Shown in pieces: positions 60,493-64,000 of a stretch of DNA of 64,000 nt (position 1 is its first letter; each line of letters starts with the position of its first letter). The notes under the pieces were generated by a model. It did not search any database, was not told the DNA's origin, and was given only the letters and a program-made list of their open reading frames with translations. The DNA is taken from assembly GCF_036965045.1 (NCBI RefSeq), contig NZ_JBALOV010000032.1, positions 62,001-126,000 on the forward strand. The letters run 5' to 3'. The position numbers were made by a program, and so were the translations under genes. This DNA comes from Ferdinandcohnia sp036965045 (GTDB lineage Bacteria; Bacillota; Bacilli; Bacillales; Bacillaceae_L).

Positions 60493-61500
60493 ATGAGATT
60501 AAGTATTTTGGATCAAGCGCCCATTTCAGTTAATCAAACACCGCAAGAAGCATTGGTTGAATCAATGAAGCTAGCACAGGCAGGAGAACGATTTGGTTAC
60601 ACTAGATACTGGATAGCTGAACATCATGACTTAGCAGGACTAGCTTGCCCCGCACCTGAAGTCATGCTTGGATATATTGGAGCACAAACAACCTCTATAA
60701 GAATTGGCTCTGGTGCCGTTTTACTGCCTCACTATAAACCATATAAAGTAGCTGAGGTCTACCATATGCTTGCTACCTTATTTCCGGATCGAATAGACAT
60801 CGGAATCGGGAGGGCACCGGGTGGTTCCGCAGAAGCAACCAATGCGCTATCGGATAATTTTCTGCAACAGGTTTGGAAAATACCTGAATTAATCGATACG
60901 CTTCTTCATTTTTTACATAATGATTTTCCAGATGACCATGAATTTGCTAACCTGAAGGCAGCTCCAATTCCACCCATACAGCCAGTTCCATGGCTATTGG
61001 GAACGAGTAAAAAGAGTGCCATACTAGCTGCAGAAAAAGGGTTGGCTTATACATTCGGACTGTTCATGAGCGACAATGAAGGCGAAGAAATTGTTAAGGA
61101 ATATATTCATAACTTTACACCACGAAATGAAGGGGACAAGCCACAGGTAATTGTAACTGTTTCTGCCATTTGTGCTGCAACCAATGAAAAAGCCGAAGAC
61201 ATTGCGTTAAGTTCATATGTGTGGGGTAAGCAAAGAGAAAAGCAGGAAGGGAAGGAAGGAGTTCCGTCTATTTCAGAAGCAAGGGAATATCTTGAGAAGG
61301 AAAAACTTCATGAGGGATTTGAAAAAATGAAACAAAAAGTCATCATCGGAAATCCAAAGGAAGTGAAGGAAAAACTGCTAGAACTTAAAAAAACATACCA
61401 TGCCGATGAAATCATGATCGTCACAATCACACACTCACCGGAGGACCGACTTACATCCTATGAACTTATTGCGAATGAAGTAGGGCTTGCAACAAGATAA
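60493..61500 (+). CDS. Luciferase-like flavin-dependent monooxygenase (LLM class) 2
   Basis: 335 residues, paralogue of the gene at 41776: RLSILDQAPISVNQTPQEAL, FGYTRYWIAEHHDLAG, RIGSGAVLLPHYKPYKVAEVYHML, RIDIGIGRAPGGS and IIGNPKEVKEKL. MsnO8-type FMNH2-dependent enzyme with unknown substrate. ATG 60493 after GGTGGGAG; the GTG at 60481 lies on the ribosome site. Terminator follows. Confidence 0.88.
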   Translation: MRLSILDQAPISVNQTPQEALVESMKLAQAGERFGYTRYWIAEHHDLAGLACPAPEVMLGYIGAQTTSIRIGSGAVLLPHYKPYKVAEVYHMLATLFPDRIDIGIGRAPGGSAEATNALSDNFLQQVWKIPELIDTLLHFLHNDFPDDHEFANLKAAPIPPIQPVPWLLGTSKKSAILAAEKGLAYTFGLFMSDNEGEEIVKEYIHNFTPRNEGDKPQVIVTVSAICAATNEKAEDIALSSYVWGKQREKQEGKEGVPSISEAREYLEKEKLHEGFEKMKQKVIIGNPKEVKEKLLELKKTYHADEIMIVTITHSPEDRLTSYELIANEVGLATR

Positions 61501-61545
61501 GTTCTATGGATTGATTACTAAGGATAAAATAAATAACATCTCTAT

Positions 61546-61580
61546 GCACACGTTGATTTTTACAATAACGTGTGCTTTTT
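61546..61580 (+). terminator. Terminator of methyltransferase-DUF3219-LLM operon
   Basis: GCACACGTT/AACGTGTGC perfect stem, 12-base loop, TTTTT. Confidence 0.88.
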
Positions 61581-61594
61581 GAACTCTAATGGTT

Positions 61595-62059
61595 TTAGAT
61601 GCCTTGTTCCTTGCGTATTTTAATGAGTAAAGCTCTGCAGCCAACTGAAACAAGACGATAGGTTTTATCAAAATCACCTGTGTAAAATGGATCAGGGACA
61701 TCCAACTTGTATTTGGTCAGGTCGAGTAACCTAATTATTTTTGGATGATTGGGCTTACCAGTTATCTTGAAGATATTTTCTATGTTGTTTTCGTCCATAC
61801 CAATAATATAATCGAATTTCCAAAAGTCTTCTTTTTTTAGTTGTCGCCCAATAAGCCCTCTGGAAGAGATATTGTTTTTCTTTAGAATATCAAGAGTTCC
61901 TTCATGCGGAGGAAATCCGATTTGCAGTGGACTGGTTGCAGCGGAATCTACTGCGATTTTGTTTATCAAATTTTCCTTTTTGACTAAATGACGAAACAAA
62001 GCTTCAGCCATCGGTGAACGGCAAATATTTCCCCGGCACACAAATAAAACGTTGATCAT
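61595..62059 (-). CDS. Low-molecular-weight protein tyrosine phosphatase
   Basis: 154 residues. P-loop Cys8-x5-Arg14 in VCRGNICRSPMAEA; general acid Asp in VPDPFYTGDFDKTYRLV. Cytosolic phosphotyrosine/phosphoarginine phosphatase, similar to B. subtilis YfkJ. An Arg replaces the usual Leu/Thr after the catalytic Cys (CRGN), found in some family members. ATG 62059 with GGAGGTG. Confidence 0.93.
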   Translation of the reverse strand: MINVLFVCRGNICRSPMAEALFRHLVKKENLINKIAVDSAATSPLQIGFPPHEGTLDILKKNNISSRGLIGRQLKKEDFWKFDYIIGMDENNIENIFKITGKPNHPKIIRLLDLTKYKLDVPDPFYTGDFDKTYRLVSVGCRALLIKIRKEQGI

Positions 62060-62115
62060 GTAATACACCTCCAACCAGTATTGGAGTCTTTTAAAAACAA
62101 ACTGCTCCTATGATG

Positions 62116-62175
62116 TTATGAGTAGACAGATACCATGATTAGAGTAAAACCAGCCCCCTATGTACCATTTGCCAT
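62116..62175 (-). pseudogene. Possible degenerate YjcZ-type small hydrophobic gene
   Basis: A strong AAAGGAGGATCTGTAC-ATG start opens MANGT, then a TAG stop, then in-frame GAGFTLIMVSVYS and TAA. The GxGFTLIMV piece resembles the hydrophobic core of YjcZ-family sporulation proteins. It lies in the 346-base gap 62060-62405, which otherwise holds only a likely promoter for the next gene. Speculative. Confidence 0.3.
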
Positions 62176-62405
62176 GTACAGATCCTCCTTTTGGTTCTTT
62201 TCATAGTCACAACATATGTACATAACAGATATATGGAACGGCACTAGTTCAAATTTTAAAGTGGCGATACATCATAAGAAACTTGCTTTTTTTAAAGAAA
62301 TTCAGATACTACTCATCAGTCTATCCTCGTAAATTTGTCACAATTGGGCATAATATACTTACTAAAACATTTGCACTTCACTATAAAAACGAGGGAATGA
62401 AATAA

Positions 62406-62600
62406 ATGGCTGATATAAACGAACACAAACGTAACGAAAATGATACTGGTTATGCAGTCGAAACTGGTGATACCATAGCTTCAGCACTTGATCCATTTGG
62501 CTCTAGTGCAGGTCCTATTGCTGGTACGGTGGAAAATAAGTCGGAAAAAGATATTGCTGAGGACGACAAACAAGACTCCAAAAACAAGAGCATAGAATGA
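62406..62600 (+). CDS. Small hydrophilic hypothetical protein (64 aa)
   Basis: Acidic, Asp/Asn/Lys-rich protein with a small Gly/Ala/Ser segment in the middle (IASALDPFGSSAGPIAGTVE). GAGGGA before ATG and a terminator after the stop. Composition resembles unstructured spore or stress peptides; no family recognised. Confidence 0.65.
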   Translation: MADINEHKRNENDTGYAVETGDTIASALDPFGSSAGPIAGTVENKSEKDIAEDDKQDSKNKSIE

Positions 62601-62642
62601 TGTAAAGTCATCATTTAATCATCAAAGGGCTATAGCACATCC

Positions 62643-62677
62643 AAAGGACTTCCTTATCAGGAGTCCTTTAATTTTTT
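62643..62677 (+). terminator. Terminator after the 64-residue gene
   Basis: AAAGGACT-CC/GG-AGTCCTTT hairpin, TTTTTT. Confidence 0.85.
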
Positions 62678-62801
62678 CTGTTTGTTTACTCAAGTAAGGA
62701 TATGATAGAGACTATATATCCTAAATTCCATGTTTGTCTATTTCAAATAATGCCTGTTTTACATACCTTGTATCAAATTCGTTTTTTATTTGGAGGAGCT
62801 T

Positions 62802-63041
62802 ATGTTTAATCTAATTAAAATTGTTAACTTTAAGGTAAACTCTATGACACAAAATTCAAACATAAATTTTGGAGGAACATTACAAAACAGCCATACTGCG
62901 AACATAAAATTATATGGTGCTGGTTTTTCAATGGGAGATTTTTCACCTAACAGTTCTCTGAATAGTTCGAAGGTAAATGATTCCGATATTAGTGACCAAG
63001 ATCAAATCGAGAATCCATCTGCACCAGAAACTAATCAATGA
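62802..63041 (+). CDS. GerPA/GerPF-family spore germination-like protein
   Basis: 79 residues. Pattern FKVNSMTQNSNINFGGTLQNSHTANIKLYGAGFSMGDFSP then DISDQDQIENP matches GerPA-type proteins (central NFG, GxGSxNxGD, DxDQ tail), which help germinants pass the spore coat. It lacks the usual MPAIVG start. Stand-alone gene, not in a gerP operon. ATG 62802 follows GGAGGAG. Confidence 0.75.
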   Translation: MFNLIKIVNFKVNSMTQNSNINFGGTLQNSHTANIKLYGAGFSMGDFSPNSSLNSSKVNDSDISDQDQIENPSAPETNQ

Positions 63042-63096
63042 CGGTTCAAAATTAATTATAGGATCTGGCTAATGTTTGCCAAATTCAATAAAATAT

Positions 63097-63132
63097 AAAA
63101 AAGACTTAAAGATTTTCCTTTAAGTCTTTTTT
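63097..63132. terminator. Bidirectional terminator
   Basis: AAAAAAGACTTAAAG/CTTTAAGTCTTTTTT perfect 15-bp stem between convergent genes. Confidence 0.93.
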
Positions 63133-63149
63133 ATTAAGGTTTAATACCA

Positions 63150-64000
63150 TTATAAATCAGCCGTTAGTTCGGCCTTTTTCTTTGCTTTTAAGAATTTTGC
63201 AATGTTAATTACAATTGTTTTAATAACAGCATAGGTTGGAATTGCTAGAATCATGCCCAACACACCTGCTAGATTTCCTGCTGCCAACAAAAGGATAATA
63301 ATTGTCGCCGGATGCGTATCAAGTGTCTTCCCAAGAATAAGAGGGGAAAGGACATTCCCTTCAATTTGCTGTGCAATGACAATCACTAACACTACTAGTA
63401 GCGCCTTCATTGGAGAATCAAATAGTGCAACAATTACAGCCGGAGCGCCACCTAAAAGTGGTCCAACATATGGAATAATATTCGTTACTGCTACAATTAA
63501 TGCCATCACAAGCGCAAACGGTAAATCAATAATCAAGTACCCGATAAAAGAGAGGGTTCCAACAGCGAGTGCCACTGTGACTTGACCTTGAATATAGGCC
63601 GAGAGTGTATCTCCCGTTTCTCTTAAAATCGTAAGAGCTTCGTCTCTGTATGCTGACGGGAAAAACTTTGCAATTGCGTGTGGCAACCGGTCTCCATCCT
63701 TAAACATATAAAACAAGAGGAAAGGCACGGTCACTAGGATGATTGCAATATTGGTAACAACTCCAATAATTTGTGTAATTCCACCCGTAATTCGATTTGG
63801 AAGAGTATTCGCAAAAGCTATTAATTTTTCTTCGATTGTGTTTAATAGCTCCTGTTGTTCATCTTGAATCCATTTGAATTCCGATGATTTTGAGAATTCC
63901 TCGAAAAAGTCCATTGCTTGGTTTGCATACCCTGGCAAGGCATTTCCAAGAGCTGTAAATTGATTAGATATAACAGGAACTAAATTTACGCCAGCTACTA
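63150..64000 (-). CDS. AI-2E-family transporter (partial, 5' end beyond the window)
   Basis: The frame is open to the right edge, giving 283 C-terminal residues: about six spans, with FLLFYMFKDGDRLP, VTNIIPYVGPLLGGAPAVIVAL and IEGNVLSPLILGKTLDTHPATIIILLLAAGNLAGVLGMILAIPTYAV, diagnostic of the AI-2E (UPF0118/YrrI, YueF) family. Members include putative autoinducer exporters and Na+(Li+)/H+ antiporters. TTG near 63938 is internal, not the start. Confidence 0.9.
   Translation of the reverse strand, partial: VAGVNLVPVISNQFTALGNALPGYANQAMDFFEEFSKSSEFKWIQDEQQELLNTIEEKLIAFANTLPNRITGGITQIIGVVTNIAIILVTVPFLLFYMFKDGDRLPHAIAKFFPSAYRDEALTILRETGDTLSAYIQGQVTVALAVGTLSFIGYLIIDLPFALVMALIVAVTNIIPYVGPLLGGAPAVIVALFDSPMKALLVVLVIVIAQQIEGNVLSPLILGKTLDTHPATIIILLLAAGNLAGVLGMILAIPTYAVIKTIVINIAKFLKAKKKAELTADL

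Overview
The window reads as chromosomal DNA of a low-GC, endospore-forming Gram-positive bacterium of the family Bacillaceae. Evidence: dense AGGAGG-type ribosome binding sites, frequent TTG/GTG starts, rho-independent terminators after most transcription units, and many gene sets typical of Bacillus (desaturase des-desK-desR, hutPHUIG, pncA-pncB-nadE, ResD-type NO response hmp/nsrR, yppC-sqhC, GerPA-like spore protein, bacillithiol-transferase-like DinB protein). No rRNA, tRNA, CRISPR array, insertion sequence or prophage was seen. A run of 54 N (39472-39525) shows this is a draft assembly.

Layout. 1-3.4 kb: cold-sensing membrane-fluidity circuit (desaturase, sensor kinase, regulator, with a duplicated operator/promoter) and tatA. 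3.5-5.9 kb: aldo/keto reductase, a DinB protein and a two-subunit MaoC-type hydratase pair. 5.9-12.2 kb: histidine utilisation operon with HutP antitermination. 12.2-14.8 kb: RlaP-type nucleotidyltransferase, two small reverse-strand genes and a FAD amine/amino-acid oxidoreductase. 14.9-21.8 kb: a membrane cluster with DUF4129, DUF4350, MoxR ATPase, DUF58, SpoIIM-like and RDD proteins. 21.9-25.3 kb: amidase lipoprotein, acyl-CoA ligase, EamA exporter. 25.7-29.1 kb: DUF1292 protein and NAD salvage operon. 29.2-31.6 kb: small and membrane proteins, a phospholipase-A2-like small protein. 31.6-33.2 kb: a Rieske oxygenase divergent from an NCS2 nucleobase permease. 33.3-35.2 kb: flavohaemoprotein and NsrR. 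36.4-37.9 kb: TPP riboswitch, short-chain dehydrogenase and ThiW. 37.9-41.6 kb: NhaC antiporter, gapped DUF421 protein, Nramp-like transporter. 41.8-43.8 kb: luciferase-like monooxygenase, then FMN riboswitch and RibU. 43.9-48.2 kb: small enzymes, TetR/VOC divergent pair, YbaK deacylase. 48.2-49.1 kb: manganese (yybP-ykoY) riboswitch ahead of a DUF5392 membrane protein. 49.1-52.6 kb: YppC and a frameshifted squalene-hopene cyclase. 52.6-64 kb: PepF, fumarase, UvrD-like helicase, LapA-domain protein, methyltransferase, second luciferase-like enzyme, LMW phosphatase, spore proteins and a truncated AI-2E-family permease.

Most of this is housekeeping or ordinary accessory content. The points I consider most worth following are: (i) an apparent paired PurBox placed exactly between two divergent sigma-A promoters for a Rieske oxygenase and a purine-type permease, suggesting a PurR-controlled oxidative purine pathway; (ii) a Mn2+ riboswitch with two tandem terminators controlling a DUF5392 protein of unknown function plus a 52-residue gene that no long-ORF search would list; (iii) a TPP-riboswitch-controlled short-chain dehydrogenase with Thr in place of the catalytic Ser beside ThiW; (iv) duplication of the whole des operator-promoter unit; and (v) two perfect 19-bp dyads spaced by two helical turns between a TetR regulator and a VOC protein.
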